Assembly: GCA_963708735.1 (NCBI GenBank)
Contig: CAVPTW010000005.1
Location: 298,496-362,495 of the forward strand
DNA length: 64,000 bases
From: JAGPUQ01 sp963708735
GTDB taxonomy: Bacteria > Pseudomonadota > Gammaproteobacteria > Pseudomonadales > Porticoccaceae
Direction of reading: 5' to 3'
Within the stretch, counting starts at the first letter, position 1, and every line of letters starts with the position of its first letter. Positions 16,473-25,733 of the stretch are shown here, piece by piece. The notes beneath the pieces are model-generated. The model was not told the DNA's origin. It ran no database searches and saw nothing but the letters and a program-made list of their open reading frames with translations. A program made the position numbers and the translations under genes.

Positions 16473-17672
16473 CTAGCGCGTGGCGCCGGCCTCGCGCCAG
16501 CGCGCAATGCCGGCGGCATCGAGCCCGAGCCATTCGGTCAGCACCTGGTCGGTGTGTTGCCCGAGCGTCGGCGCGGGATCGAAAGTGGCGGGATCGCTGC
16601 GCGAGAGCTTGATCGGATTGCCCGGGGCATGGGTGCGCCCGCCGTCGGGATGGCCGACCTCGACCACCATCTCGCGGTGGCGCACCTGGGGATCGGCGAG
16701 CGCCTGGCTGAAGGTGTTCATGGGCGCGCAGGGAATGCGCACGGCTTCCAGTCGTTCGAGCCAATACGCGTTGGTGTTGGTCGCGAAGATTTCGCCCACC
16801 CGGCCCTCGATCAAGGCCTTGTTGGCGAGCCGGCCGGGCTGATGATCGAACGCGGGTTGGCGCAGATCCTCGGCGCCGAGCACTTCCAGCAGACTCTGCC
16901 AGAACTCGTCGAAGATCACCGCGATCACGATGAAGCCGTCGCGGGTACGGAAGCTGTTGTAGGGCACGTGGACGAAATGGGAGTTGCCGATCGGCTCCGG
17001 GTCTTCGCCCGACAGAAAATACATGGTGGCCATGTAGCTCATCATGGCGATCTGGCCGTCCAGCATGGAGATGTCGAGATGCTGGCCGCAGCCGCTGCGC
17101 TCGCGCTCGTAGAGGGCGGTCAGGATGCCCACCAGCCCGAACAGGCTGCCGCCGAGATCGGCGATGGGCAGCCCCGAGCGCAGCGGATGTTCGGCATCGT
17201 TGCCGGTGATCGACATATTGCCGCCATAGGCCTGCACCACCTGGTCGAAGGCGGTGCGGTTGCGCCCGGGGCCCGTCTCGCCGAACCCGGTCACCGAGCA
17301 GGTGATGATGCGCGGGTTGATGGCCGCCAGGCGGTCGTGGTCGATGCCGAGCTTCGCGGTGACGCCGACGCTGAAGTTGTCGCACACGATGTCCGCGTGG
17401 GCGACCAGCTCATAGAAAAGTTCGCGTCCGGCGGCGGTCTTGAGATCGATCACCACGCTCTTCTTGTTGCGCGACAGGCACAGAAAATAGGCACCCATGC
17501 CGGCGATGGAGTGTTTGGGATCGCGGGCCAGCAGACTGCGCGTGCGCTCGCCTTCCGGCGGTTCCACCTTGACCACTTCGGCGCCGAGATCGGCGAGCGT
17601 CATGGTGGCGAAGGGGCCGGAGAGGATGTGGGTCAGATCGAGGACGCGGACGCCCGCGAGGGGTTTGGACAT
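16473..17672 (-). CDS. CaiB/BaiF (family III) CoA-transferase
   Basis: A 399-aa family III CoA-transferase. The N-terminal LAGVRVLDLTHILSGPFA, DLGAEVVKVEPP, the Asp143-containing NRTAFDQVVQAYGG and the C-terminal IPCAPMNTFSQALADPQV all fit. It is more like the succinyl-/formyl-CoA-type branch than the copy at 593-1759, with which it shares only the family motifs. Substrate unknown. No operon partner; the aldehyde dehydrogenase downstream is 300 bases away. Confidence 0.88.
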   Translation of the reverse strand: MSKPLAGVRVLDLTHILSGPFATMTLADLGAEVVKVEPPEGERTRSLLARDPKHSIAGMGAYFLCLSRNKKSVVIDLKTAAGRELFYELVAHADIVCDNFSVGVTAKLGIDHDRLAAINPRIITCSVTGFGETGPGRNRTAFDQVVQAYGGNMSITGNDAEHPLRSGLPIADLGGSLFGLVGILTALYERERSGCGQHLDISMLDGQIAMMSYMATMYFLSGEDPEPIGNSHFVHVPYNSFRTRDGFIVIAVIFDEFWQSLLEVLGAEDLRQPAFDHQPGRLANKALIEGRVGEIFATNTNAYWLERLEAVRIPCAPMNTFSQALADPQVRHREMVVEVGHPDGGRTHAPGNPIKLSRSDPATFDPAPTLGQHTDQVLTEWLGLDAAGIARWREAGATR

Positions 17673-17777
17673 GGCTCCGGCCCGTGAGGGATTGGGGCCG
17701 GCATTGTGGCATCAAGTCGGAACCGGCAAAACCCGGCGGCAGTGTGCGGCGACGGCGGGCGGCGTCAGCCGCAGGCT

Positions 17778-19100
17778 TCAGGTCTGCAACAGTTCCTCGG
17801 GAGGCTGTTCACAGTCGAGCTTTTTGCCGAGCAGCACGCCGATGGGTTCGAGCAGAAACGCATCGTCCTCGCAGGCGAAACTGATCGAGGTGCCGGTCTT
17901 GCCGGCACGCCCGGTGCGCCCGATGCGGTGGACATAGTCCTCGGGCTCTTCCGGCAGCGTGTAGTTGATGACGTGGCTGATGCCGTCGACATGGAGCCCG
18001 CGCCCGGCCACGTCGGTAGCGACCAGCACCTTGAGCTTGCCGCTTTTGAACGCATCGAGCGTGCGCACGCGCTGGTTCTGGGCGACCTCTCCGGAGAGCA
18101 GTCCCGCCTCGATCCCGGCGGCGCGCAGGCGCTCCTGGAGCTTGCGACACTGATCGCGGCGATTGGCAAAGACGATGGCGCTTTCCACTTCGGGATCGCG
18201 CAGCAGATTGCGCAGCAACGCAAATTTCTTGCGCGCCTCGGTGATGAACACCCGTTGATTCACTGACTCGGCCGCCACCCGCTCGGGCTCGATCTCGACG
18301 AACACGGGGCGCTCGGTCCATTGCTCCGCCAGGCGATGGACGTCGTCGGTGAAGGTGGCGGAAAACATCAGGGTCTGGCGGTGTTCGGCCTTGTTGGGAG
18401 TCAGGCGGACGATGCGCCGCACCTGGGGAATGAAACCCATGTCCAGCATGCGGTCGGCCTCGTCGATCACCAGAATCTCGGCCTGATCGAGGTAGACATC
18501 GCGGCTGTTGCAGAAATCGAGCAGGCGCCCGGGCGTTGCCACCAGGATGTCGCAATGGCGCTGGTGCAGGTGCTGGCGCTGCTTGTCGTAATCCATGCCG
18601 CCGACCAGCGTGTGAACCTCGAGATCGGTGTACTTGCACAGATCCTTGGCGTCCTGGGCGATCTGCATCACCAGCTCCCGCGTCGGGGCGATCACCAGGG
18701 AGCGCGCCTCGCCGGCAAAACGCTCGCCCTCGACCGGGTTGTTCAGCAGGTCGGTGATGATGGTGATCAGGAAAGCCGCGGTTTTGCCGGTACCCGTCTG
18801 GGCTTTGCCCACCACGTCATGGCCGCGCAGAGCAAAGGGCAGCGCGCGCGCCTGGATCGGCGAACAGTAGCGAAACCCCAGATCGGCGATGGCGTGCAGC
18901 AAAGCCGGCGCAAGATCCAGATCCTGAAACCGCATCATGCCCGGCTGGGGCTCAACCTGAAACTGGTCCGGACTCCAGGCCGCCTGCCCGGTGGGAGCGG
19001 CCTGGTCGCCGGGAACGGCCTGGTCGGCGCGATTGCCGTGCCCACGGGGGCGGCGGCCGGATCCGGTGGCCGCCGGGCTCGATTGCTGGGGATCATTCAT
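17778..19100 (-). CDS. rhlB: ATP-dependent RNA helicase RhlB
   Basis: A 440-aa DEAD-box helicase. Motifs in order: Q motif around residues 57-84 (FRYCSPIQARALP), Walker A AQTGTGKTAAF (100-110), PTRELV, DEAD in VIDEADRMLDMGF, SAT in FSATF, and HRIGRTGRAGK. The RhlB-like core DLDLAPALLHAIADLGF and the short C-terminus after GLLKGKKL-type sequence support RhlB, which in gammaproteobacteria unwinds RNA for the degradosome. An unusual 50-residue Gly/Gln/Pro-rich N-terminal extension precedes the core. Confidence 0.88.
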   Translation of the reverse strand: MNDPQQSSPAATGSGRRPRGHGNRADQAVPGDQAAPTGQAAWSPDQFQVEPQPGMMRFQDLDLAPALLHAIADLGFRYCSPIQARALPFALRGHDVVGKAQTGTGKTAAFLITIITDLLNNPVEGERFAGEARSLVIAPTRELVMQIAQDAKDLCKYTDLEVHTLVGGMDYDKQRQHLHQRHCDILVATPGRLLDFCNSRDVYLDQAEILVIDEADRMLDMGFIPQVRRIVRLTPNKAEHRQTLMFSATFTDDVHRLAEQWTERPVFVEIEPERVAAESVNQRVFITEARKKFALLRNLLRDPEVESAIVFANRRDQCRKLQERLRAAGIEAGLLSGEVAQNQRVRTLDAFKSGKLKVLVATDVAGRGLHVDGISHVINYTLPEEPEDYVHRIGRTGRAGKTGTSISFACEDDAFLLEPIGVLLGKKLDCEQPPEELLQT

Positions 19101-19208
19101 GCTGGAAATTATTCACGACTCCGGTTGCGGCCGCCCGCAGAATGCGAAAGGCGGCGGGATCGAAATTCCGCAGGATTGTAGCACGGGGGTCGCGCGGATC
19201 CGGCGCGC

Positions 19209-19586
19209 TCAGCCGGTGGGAACCGCGCCAGTGCGACGGGCCAGCCAATAATCAAGGCTGACGTAACGACCACCCCCCGAGAAAAACAGGCTGAGCAGCA
19301 TGATGAAGTAGGTGGCGGCAAACTCGATGCCGTTATTCAGCACCACGAAATTGCCCTTTTCCGCCAGCGCCACCATCAGGGCGGGGGCCGGCAGCCCCAG
19401 ACCCCGGTCGGGATTGCCGAACCAGGCGACCATGTCGTCCCAGTTGCGAAACTTGTGCAGCCCGACCGCGATCATGACCGGCGCGAGATAGAGTCTCAGC
19501 AGCAGCGGGGGCAGGCCGTCGAGAGGGCGCAGGCGCCGGAACAGGCCTTGGTGGAGTTTGCCGTAGGCGGTGATCGGTCCAGACAT
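19209..19586 (-). CDS. DoxX family membrane protein with apparent internal deletion
   Basis: 125 aa from ATG 19586. The N-terminus (LLLRLYLAPVMIAVGLHKF, MVAWFGNPDRGLGLPAP) and C-terminus (GNFVVLNNGIEFAATYFIM, GGGRYVSLDYWLARR) both match DoxX proteins. In full-length relatives these parts are separated by two membrane helices and a loop of some 60-80 residues. Here ALMVALAE runs directly into KGNFVV at about 19360, in frame. Two of four expected membrane segments are therefore missing. A longer upstream start overlapping the neighbouring gene is unlikely. Confidence 0.72.
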   Translation of the reverse strand: MSGPITAYGKLHQGLFRRLRPLDGLPPLLLRLYLAPVMIAVGLHKFRNWDDMVAWFGNPDRGLGLPAPALMVALAEKGNFVVLNNGIEFAATYFIMLLSLFFSGGGRYVSLDYWLARRTGAVPTG

Positions 19587-19686
19587 TGGCGACACGCCAA
19601 TCCGATGGTGTTGATTCATGTGGTGTTGGTTCATCTGGAGGTAATGCCGCGGCAGAAATCCAGGCGGCGCGGTGACCGTGGCGAAG

Positions 19687-21207
19687 TCAACGGGGAAACA
19701 CCGGGTTCTGTACCGAGGCTTTCGCGTAGTAGCGGTCCAGGGATTCGGATTGGCCAAATTCGGTGACGATGCGGGCGTGGGTGCGGCGCAGATCCCGCGG
19801 ACTGCGGACCCCGCAGCTGTGCGCGATTACCCCGACTTCCTTGACCATGTTGGCAACGTAGTGAGCTACGCGCGCGGTTTTGTCGGCGGGGTCCAGCCCG
19901 CGCTGCAAGTCCGGGTTGTGGGTGGTGATGCCGGTCGGGCAGGTGTTGCGATTGCATTGCATCGCCTGGATGCAGCCGAGCGCGAACATGAAGCCTCGCG
20001 CCGACACTACGAAATCGGCCCCCACGCACAGCGCCCAGGCCACGCCGACAGGCAGGATGAGCTTGCCAGCCGCGATGACCCGGATGCGCTCCCGCAGCCC
20101 GTACTCGCGCAGTGTGTCCACCACGGCGGGCAGGGTCTCGCGAATACCCAGCCCGGCATGATCCATGAGGCTCTGGGGCGCCGCGCCGCTGCCGCCGTCG
20201 CCGCTGTCGAGCGTGATGAAATCCGGCGCGGCCTGCTCCGGCCCGCGACGCAGCACTGCCCGACAGAGCTCGTCGAGAAACCCGCCACCGCCGATCACCA
20301 GCTTGAAGCCGACGGGCTTGCCGGTGACCGCGCGAATGTGGCCAATCATGTCGAGCAACTGTTCGACATTGCGTACTTCGGGGTGGCCGTTGGGGCTGAT
20401 GGAATCGTGTCCGACCGGAATCCCGCGGATACGCGCGACCTCTTCGGTCACCTTGATCCCCGGCAGGATACCGCCCTTGCCGGGTTTGGCGCCCTGGCTC
20501 AGCTTGAGCTCAAACATCTTGATCTGCTGGTGCGCGGCGAGTTCGCGCAGACGCTCGTCGCTGAGACGTCCCTGGGCATCCCGCACACCGTATTTGGCGG
20601 TGCCGATCTGAAATACCAGATCGCAGCCGCCATCGAGGTGATAGGGAGAAAGCCCGCCCTCGCCAGTGTTGAGCCAGCACCCGGCGCGCGCGGCACCTCT
20701 CGACAGGGCCAGTGTCGCCGCTTTCGAAATGGCGCCATAGCTCAGCGCGGATACATTGAAGAAGGACGGCGCCAGATAGGGATTGGCGCAGTGCGGACCT
20801 ATCAGCAGCGGATCGGCCGTCACCGCATCCTCTTCCAGGGTGGGAAAGACGTCCGGTACGAAGATCACGGCGCCGGGCGCTGTCAGGTTGGCCGTGGAGC
20901 CAAACGCGAGGGTGCTGTCGATATTCTTGGCGGCGCGATAGACCCAGGTGCGCTGAGCGCGGTTGAACGGCATTTCCTCGCGATCCATCGCGAAGAAATA
21001 CTGGCGAAAGAAATGTCCGAGATGCTCGAGGCAATAGCGAAAGCGCCCGATCACCGGGAAGTTGCGGCGGATCGCGTGGCGCTTCTGGCGCACATCCTGG
21101 ATGTACATCCACAGGATCGCCAGCACACCCATGGCCAGCAGGGCGAGCACGCCTACCGCGAACACCTGCAACCCGAGCATCCAGACCGACGACCCGTTAC
21201 CTGCCAT
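19687..21207 (-). CDS. FMN-binding glutamate synthase family protein
   Basis: A 507-aa membrane-anchored relative of the glutamate synthase FMN domain. An N-terminal membrane segment (VFAVGVLALLAMGVLAILWM) is followed by NVSALSYGAISKAATLALSRG, NTGEGGLSPYH, GAKPGKGGILPGIKV, TLDSGDGGSGAAP and a cysteine cluster CNRNTCPTGITTHN, the iron-sulfur site of the family. It lacks the glutaminase domain, so it is not a complete glutamate synthase; electron donor and product are unknown. GAGGAATGC precedes ATG 21207, favouring this start over an upstream one. Confidence 0.85.
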   Translation of the reverse strand: MAGNGSSVWMLGLQVFAVGVLALLAMGVLAILWMYIQDVRQKRHAIRRNFPVIGRFRYCLEHLGHFFRQYFFAMDREEMPFNRAQRTWVYRAAKNIDSTLAFGSTANLTAPGAVIFVPDVFPTLEEDAVTADPLLIGPHCANPYLAPSFFNVSALSYGAISKAATLALSRGAARAGCWLNTGEGGLSPYHLDGGCDLVFQIGTAKYGVRDAQGRLSDERLRELAAHQQIKMFELKLSQGAKPGKGGILPGIKVTEEVARIRGIPVGHDSISPNGHPEVRNVEQLLDMIGHIRAVTGKPVGFKLVIGGGGFLDELCRAVLRRGPEQAAPDFITLDSGDGGSGAAPQSLMDHAGLGIRETLPAVVDTLREYGLRERIRVIAAGKLILPVGVAWALCVGADFVVSARGFMFALGCIQAMQCNRNTCPTGITTHNPDLQRGLDPADKTARVAHYVANMVKEVGVIAHSCGVRSPRDLRRTHARIVTEFGQSESLDRYYAKASVQNPVFPR

Positions 21208-21342
21208 GCATTCCTCACTGTTTCGTTGTTCAGTTGTTTCGTTCGCCAAGCGTCGTCCGCCGAGTCCCGCCTGCGGCCCGTCGGTCGCCTGACGACTCGA
21301 CTGCCGCTTGGCAGCGCCCGGGGGGGTGGCTATCATCCACCG

Positions 21343-21714
21343 ATGTCAACGCCCCAATCCAGACCCGCCGCTATCGACCCCCGCCGTTCACGGCGCACCC
21401 GCTTCGTCGCTCTTGCCAAGATATACGACCATGCCAGCCGCAAGGTGATCGGCTACCTGGGCGATATCGCCACCGGCGGCATGATGCTGCATGCGCATGA
21501 CAAACTGCCCATGCCGGGTTCGCGCCTGGTTACCATCCACCTGCCTCACCCCGACAAGGGCATGGTAGCCATTGACGCCGGGATTCGAATCGCCTGGCAA
21601 CAAAAGGACCCCGGTGGGCTGCGGCAGCAATACGTCGGCTGCGAGTTCGTTGCCCTGGATCCCACCGACCGCCTGCTGCTGTTGCAGACCGCGCGCGCTT
21701 ACGGCATCGCCTAG
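21343..21714 (+). CDS. PilZ domain protein
   Basis: A 123-aa protein consisting of one PilZ domain. The N-terminal RRSRRTRF corresponds to the RxxxR c-di-GMP contact, and GDIATGGMML to the (D/N)xSxxG element with Thr in place of Ser. Such proteins are cytoplasmic c-di-GMP receptors. It stands alone, divergent from the glutamate-synthase-like gene, so its output is unknown. ATG 21343 is the first start with the complete motif downstream. Confidence 0.75.
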   Translation: MSTPQSRPAAIDPRRSRRTRFVALAKIYDHASRKVIGYLGDIATGGMMLHAHDKLPMPGSRLVTIHLPHPDKGMVAIDAGIRIAWQQKDPGGLRQQYVGCEFVALDPTDRLLLLQTARAYGIA

Positions 21715-22062
21715 CAGCTTGTTGTAAAACTGCCGCGGCAACCCTCTGCTTCGTTGCGCGGCCAGCCCTTGCTTGCCTTCAATAATAGTCTTCCCTGCCA
21801 GGTTTTCTTCATCCGCATTGCGTCGGCACCCGGCTTGGCCTGCGGTCGCGAAACCACGCCCGCGACCAGAAACCGCCGGGACCGGACCCTCATCCGGCGG
21901 TGCTGTGCATTGGCATCGCGCTGGTCTATAGTCAGCCGAACCTGAGTACCACTTGCACCAAACTGGTTACAACATAACAAGGGGCCTACCCCTGAGGCAT
22001 TGCGACCCTAACCGACAACCGCCGCTTCGGGTTCCGCCGGCCCCCTTACCGGGAGGTTTTCA
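21715..22062. other. Gap upstream of the amidohydrolase gene
   Basis: No supported gene. It contains the leader of the amidohydrolase, with ribosome site GGGAGG just before 22063, and a possible -10 box TATAGT near 21930. An 89-codon minus-strand frame (21711-21980) has no family resemblance I can name and was not called. Confidence 0.4.
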
Positions 22063-23772
22063 ATGACGCAATTCGACACCATCATCAAGAACGGCACGAT
22101 CTTCGACGGCACCCGCATTCCGCGCTACCGCGCCGATATCGGCATCAAGGACGGCACCATCACCAAGATCGGCCGCCTCGACGCCAAGGACGCCGCCAAG
22201 GTGATCGACGCCGAAGGCAAGCATGTCTGCCCAGGCTTCATCGACCTGCACACCCACTACGACGCCCAACTGTTCTGGGATCCCTACTGCACGCTGTCCG
22301 GCTGGCACGGCATCACCTCGGTGGTGATCGGCAACTGCGGGTTCGGCTTCGCGCCGGTGGCGCCCGAGCTGCGCGAGCGCTCCATGCTGTCGATGACGCG
22401 CGTCGAGGCCATCCCCTTCGAATCCATGAAAGCGGGCATGCCCTGGGACTGGGTGACCTTCCCGGACTATCTCGACAGCATCGACCGTACCCCCAAGGCG
22501 ATCAACATTCTGCCCTATGTGCCGGTCGCGCCCTTGCTGACCTGGGTGATGGGCATGGAGCGCGCAAAGGCCGGCGCCCTGCCGACCGCGGCAGAAGAAG
22601 CCGAAATCTGCCGCCTGCTGGAAGAAGCCATGGATGCCGGCGGCTGCGGCTGGTCGGCACAACGTCTGGCGCCGGGCTGCGGCGCCGACGTGCAGCGGGA
22701 TTTCGATGGCACCCCGATGCCCACTGACGTCATGCACGACGAGACCTGCATAGCGCTCGCCAAGGTGCTGGCCAAGCGCAACGAGGGCTTTATCCAGATG
22801 ACCATGCTGAGCGGCAACGATCCCACGAAGGATCGGGCCCACATGGAAGAAGTCGCCGCCGTCAGCGGCCGTCCGCTGCTCTACAACGTGGTGCAGGCCG
22901 TGGCGAGCGACCCCGAAATCCACCGCAGCACATTGCGCTGGCTGGCCGAATGCCACGCGCGCGGCAACAAGGTCTACGGCCAGGGGCTCACCACGGATTC
23001 CGGGTTCACCTTCTCCCTCGACGAATGGAACCTGTGGGACGATTCTCCCGCCTGGCGTCACGTCACCACCGGCACCGTCGAAGAACGGCTGGCGAAAATG
23101 GCCGATCCCGCCTTGCGGCAATCGCTGAAGGACAATCCGCCGGGCATCGCCGCCACCGGGCCGATCGAAGAGACCGTGCTGGTGCGCACGCACTCGGACA
23201 AGTTCAACGAGTTCAAGGACCACAAGCTCAGCCTGATCGCGCAGAAGACCGGCAAGCATCCGATCGATGCGATGCTCGACATCGCCGTCGGCACCAACCT
23301 CAAGGCCGAGTTCTTCGCCACCCTGCCCAACGCCGGCAACCTCCAGTACATGAAAGAGATCATCGACGATCCCTATGTCACCTTCGGGGTTTCCGATGGC
23401 GGCGCCCACACCCGCTTCCTGACCGCGGGCCGCTATCCCACGGAAGCCATCGCCAAGTATGTGCGCGAGCACAAGATGCTGTCCCTGGAAGAAGTTCACT
23501 GGCGGCTGAGCGCACTGCCGGCGGCACTCGCGGGCTTCAACAACCGCGGCCAGCTCAAGGTGGGCGCGCCGGCGGACATCGTGATTTACGACTACGAGAA
23601 ACTCGAAGCGCTGCCGGCCGAAATCACCCACGACATGCCGGCCGGCGAGTGGCGGCGCGTCCAGCGCGCCAAGGGCTACGACTATGTGCTGGTCAACGGT
23701 CAGGTCACCATCGACCACGACCAACAGACCAACACCTACTCCGGCCGTCTGCTGCGCCACGGCGACGGCTGA
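22063..23772 (+). CDS. N-acyl-D-amino-acid deacylase family amidohydrolase
   Basis: A 569-aa amidohydrolase-superfamily protein. The metal-binding HxH is in PGFIDLHTHYDAQLFWDP near residue 64, GITSVVIGNCGFGFAPV is a hallmark of the D-aminoacylase branch, and SDGGAHTRFLTAGRYP carries the catalytic aspartate near the C-terminus. The closing ADIVIYDYEKL segment is the usual small beta domain. Substrate may be N-acyl-D-amino acids or another cyclic or linear amide. Stands alone with a terminator behind it. Confidence 0.87.
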   Translation: MTQFDTIIKNGTIFDGTRIPRYRADIGIKDGTITKIGRLDAKDAAKVIDAEGKHVCPGFIDLHTHYDAQLFWDPYCTLSGWHGITSVVIGNCGFGFAPVAPELRERSMLSMTRVEAIPFESMKAGMPWDWVTFPDYLDSIDRTPKAINILPYVPVAPLLTWVMGMERAKAGALPTAAEEAEICRLLEEAMDAGGCGWSAQRLAPGCGADVQRDFDGTPMPTDVMHDETCIALAKVLAKRNEGFIQMTMLSGNDPTKDRAHMEEVAAVSGRPLLYNVVQAVASDPEIHRSTLRWLAECHARGNKVYGQGLTTDSGFTFSLDEWNLWDDSPAWRHVTTGTVEERLAKMADPALRQSLKDNPPGIAATGPIEETVLVRTHSDKFNEFKDHKLSLIAQKTGKHPIDAMLDIAVGTNLKAEFFATLPNAGNLQYMKEIIDDPYVTFGVSDGGAHTRFLTAGRYPTEAIAKYVREHKMLSLEEVHWRLSALPAALAGFNNRGQLKVGAPADIVIYDYEKLEALPAEITHDMPAGEWRRVQRAKGYDYVLVNGQVTIDHDQQTNTYSGRLLRHGDG

Positions 23773-23802
23773 AGCCTCAATCAGGCACCGCGTTGTCTGG
23801 AA

Positions 23803-23825
23803 CCCGGCCGCAAGGCCGGGTTTTT
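23803..23825 (+). terminator. Rho-independent terminator after the amidohydrolase gene
   Basis: CCCGGCC (23803-23809), loop GCAA, GGCCGGG (23814-23820), then TTTTT. It lies between convergent genes; its T-run touches the stop of the LLM oxidoreductase gene. Confidence 0.88.
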
Positions 23826-24844
23826 CATTGCCCGCGCATGATCCGCATCTGTTCGCTCAGGACGTCCTCCGGCAAACCGCTTTCGAGCGTCAGCCGATCC
23901 ACCAGGTGACCGTAGCGCGCCTTGATCTGTTGGGCGACCTGGCGGGGTTCTCCCACCACGGCGAAGGTTTCCAGCATTTCATCACTGATCAGATCCGGCA
24001 TCCGGTCCCAGCCGTTGTTTTTCGATAGTTGGTTGAGCTTGGGTTGGAGATCCTGCCAGCCGTGGCATTCCAGCACCGGGCGATAGGCCGGCGTCGAGCC
24101 GTAGAAGGCGATGCGGTACTTGACGCGCTGCTTGGCGGCCGCGAACTCCGCCTCGGTGCGGCCGGTGACCACAAACGGCGGGAACGACACCTCGAAACTC
24201 TCGCGAGGCCGGCCGCGCTCCGCGAGCGTGGCATGGATGCGCGGCAAAATTTCTTCCTCCAGATATTTCGGCGTACAAAACGTGTGGATGAGGATGCCGT
24301 CGGCCTCGCGCGCGGCGGCGTTGATCATCAGTGGACCCACGGCCGCCATCACCACCCTGGGGCGGCCATACTGGGTGTTCAGTGGGGTGAAATCCGGCGT
24401 CATCAGCGTGTGGCGGTAGCACTCCCCGCGAAAATTGAGCGGCTTGCCGTCATACCAGCAATCCCAGATGGCGTGCAGCGCGCGGATGAATTCCGCCATC
24501 TGCTGCGCCGGCCCGTGCCAGGGCATGCCGAAGCGTTTGGTGATATGCGCCTGGATCTGCGATCCCAGTCCGAGCGTGAAACGGCCGCGGGAATAGACAT
24601 TGAGATCGTGCGCGGTATAGGCGGTCGTCATCGGACTGCGCGCAAAGGCCACCGCGATCCCGGTGCGCAGTTCGATCCGCTGGGTGACCGCCGCGCCCAT
24701 GCCCACCACCAGAAACGGGTCGTTGCGGATCTCCGCGGTGACCACGCCGTCGAAACCCAGGCGTTCGCGCGCCTGAAATTCGGCCTGGATCGCCGCGATG
24801 TCATCGAGCCGGTCGCCAAAACTGAAACTGCTGTCGATTTTCAT
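23825..24844 (-). CDS. Luciferase-like (LLM class) F420-type oxidoreductase
   Basis: A 339-aa TIM-barrel flavin/F420 oxidoreductase. It starts MKIDSSFSFGDRLDD, continues with LGFDGVVTAEIRNDPFL, GTGIAVAFARSPM-like and GRFTLGLGSQIQAHI segments, and RPRVVMAAVGPLMINAAARE. The pattern resembles the TIGR03617 group of putative F420-dependent enzymes; whether this host makes F420 is unknown, and FMN is an alternative. No operon partner; prmC begins after a 56-base gap on the same strand. Confidence 0.82.
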   Translation of the reverse strand: MKIDSSFSFGDRLDDIAAIQAEFQARERLGFDGVVTAEIRNDPFLVVGMGAAVTQRIELRTGIAVAFARSPMTTAYTAHDLNVYSRGRFTLGLGSQIQAHITKRFGMPWHGPAQQMAEFIRALHAIWDCWYDGKPLNFRGECYRHTLMTPDFTPLNTQYGRPRVVMAAVGPLMINAAAREADGILIHTFCTPKYLEEEILPRIHATLAERGRPRESFEVSFPPFVVTGRTEAEFAAAKQRVKYRIAFYGSTPAYRPVLECHGWQDLQPKLNQLSKNNGWDRMPDLISDEMLETFAVVGEPRQVAQQIKARYGHLVDRLTLESGLPEDVLSEQMRIMRGQ

Positions 24845-24900
24845 GGTGCCCCCCGTGTTTTGATGATTCTTGTGGCGGGAATTCTAGCCGAGCGTACCGC

Positions 24901-25731
24901 TCAAGCCGGCAGGCGCCCGCCGGTGACCCGCTCGCAGCCCGCCAGATCGCGCCAGGTCCGCACCTCCCGCAACACGGCGGCACAACACTCGCGCACCGCC
25001 GCGCCCTGGCTGCTGCCGTGCTCCAGCAGCAGCCAGCCGCCGGGGCACAGGTGCGCCGGCGCCCCGGCGCTGATCGCGCGCAGCGCGGCCATGCCGGCGT
25101 CGGCGGCGACCAGGGCCGCGCGCGGCTCGAAGCGCACGTCGCCGCGCGCAAGATGGGGATCGGCGGCGTCGATGTAGGGCGGATTGGCGACAATCAGGTG
25201 ATAGCGGTCGGTCTCTCCGGCCAGCCAGTCGCCGTATCGGAACCGCACATTGTCCAGCTGGAGTGCCGCCCGGTTTGCCTCGGCGACGGCGAGTGCCGCG
25301 GCGGAGCTGTCGATCCCGGTGACCTGCCAGGCGGGCCGTTCCCGGGCCAGGGTGAGCGCGATGGCGCCGCTGCCGGTGCCCAGATCCAGCACCCGTGCGG
25401 CGGGCTCCGCGACCAGCGCGAGGGCCAATTCCACCAATAATTCGGTTTCCGGACGCGGGATCAGGGTCGCCGGCGATACCTTGAGCTGCAAGGTCCAGAA
25501 CTCCCGTTCGCCCAGGATATAGGCCATGGGCTCACCGCCCTTGCGGCGCTCAAACAGGGCCGCAAACGCGGTCGACTGGGCCGCAGTCAGCTCGGTTTCC
25601 GCATGCGCGTAGAGAAATGCGCGCCCGCGCTCCAGCACCTTGCACAAGAGCAATTCGGTATCGAGGCGATGGCTCGCCGCGACCTCCCGCAACTCGCCGG
25701 CGCGGGCCAGCAGTTCTGCAACGGTGGCCAT
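24901..25731 (-). CDS. prmC: Peptide chain release factor N5-glutamine methyltransferase
   Basis: PrmC methylates the glutamine of the GGQ motif in release factors. The 276-aa protein has an N-terminal helical domain (LDTELLLCKVLERGRAFLYA, GEPMAYILGEREFW), the SAM motif VLDLGTGSGAIAL near residues 114-126, and the NPPY catalytic motif at 183-186. ATG 25731 is two bases after the prfA stop, the standard prfA-prmC arrangement, so substrate and modifier are co-expressed. Confidence 0.95.
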   Translation of the reverse strand: MATVAELLARAGELREVAASHRLDTELLLCKVLERGRAFLYAHAETELTAAQSTAFAALFERRKGGEPMAYILGEREFWTLQLKVSPATLIPRPETELLVELALALVAEPAARVLDLGTGSGAIALTLARERPAWQVTGIDSSAAALAVAEANRAALQLDNVRFRYGDWLAGETDRYHLIVANPPYIDAADPHLARGDVRFEPRAALVAADAGMAALRAISAGAPAHLCPGGWLLLEHGSSQGAAVRECCAAVLREVRTWRDLAGCERVTGGRLPA

Positions 25732-25733
25732 CG

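Noticed and set aside
19672..21714. A 680-codon plus-strand frame
   Set aside because: Its first 500 codons are antisense to the glutamate-synthase-like gene; only the last 123, the PilZ protein, are real and have their own start.
22060..23760. A 566-codon minus-strand frame
   Set aside because: Antisense shadow of the amidohydrolase gene, which has clear motifs on the plus strand.
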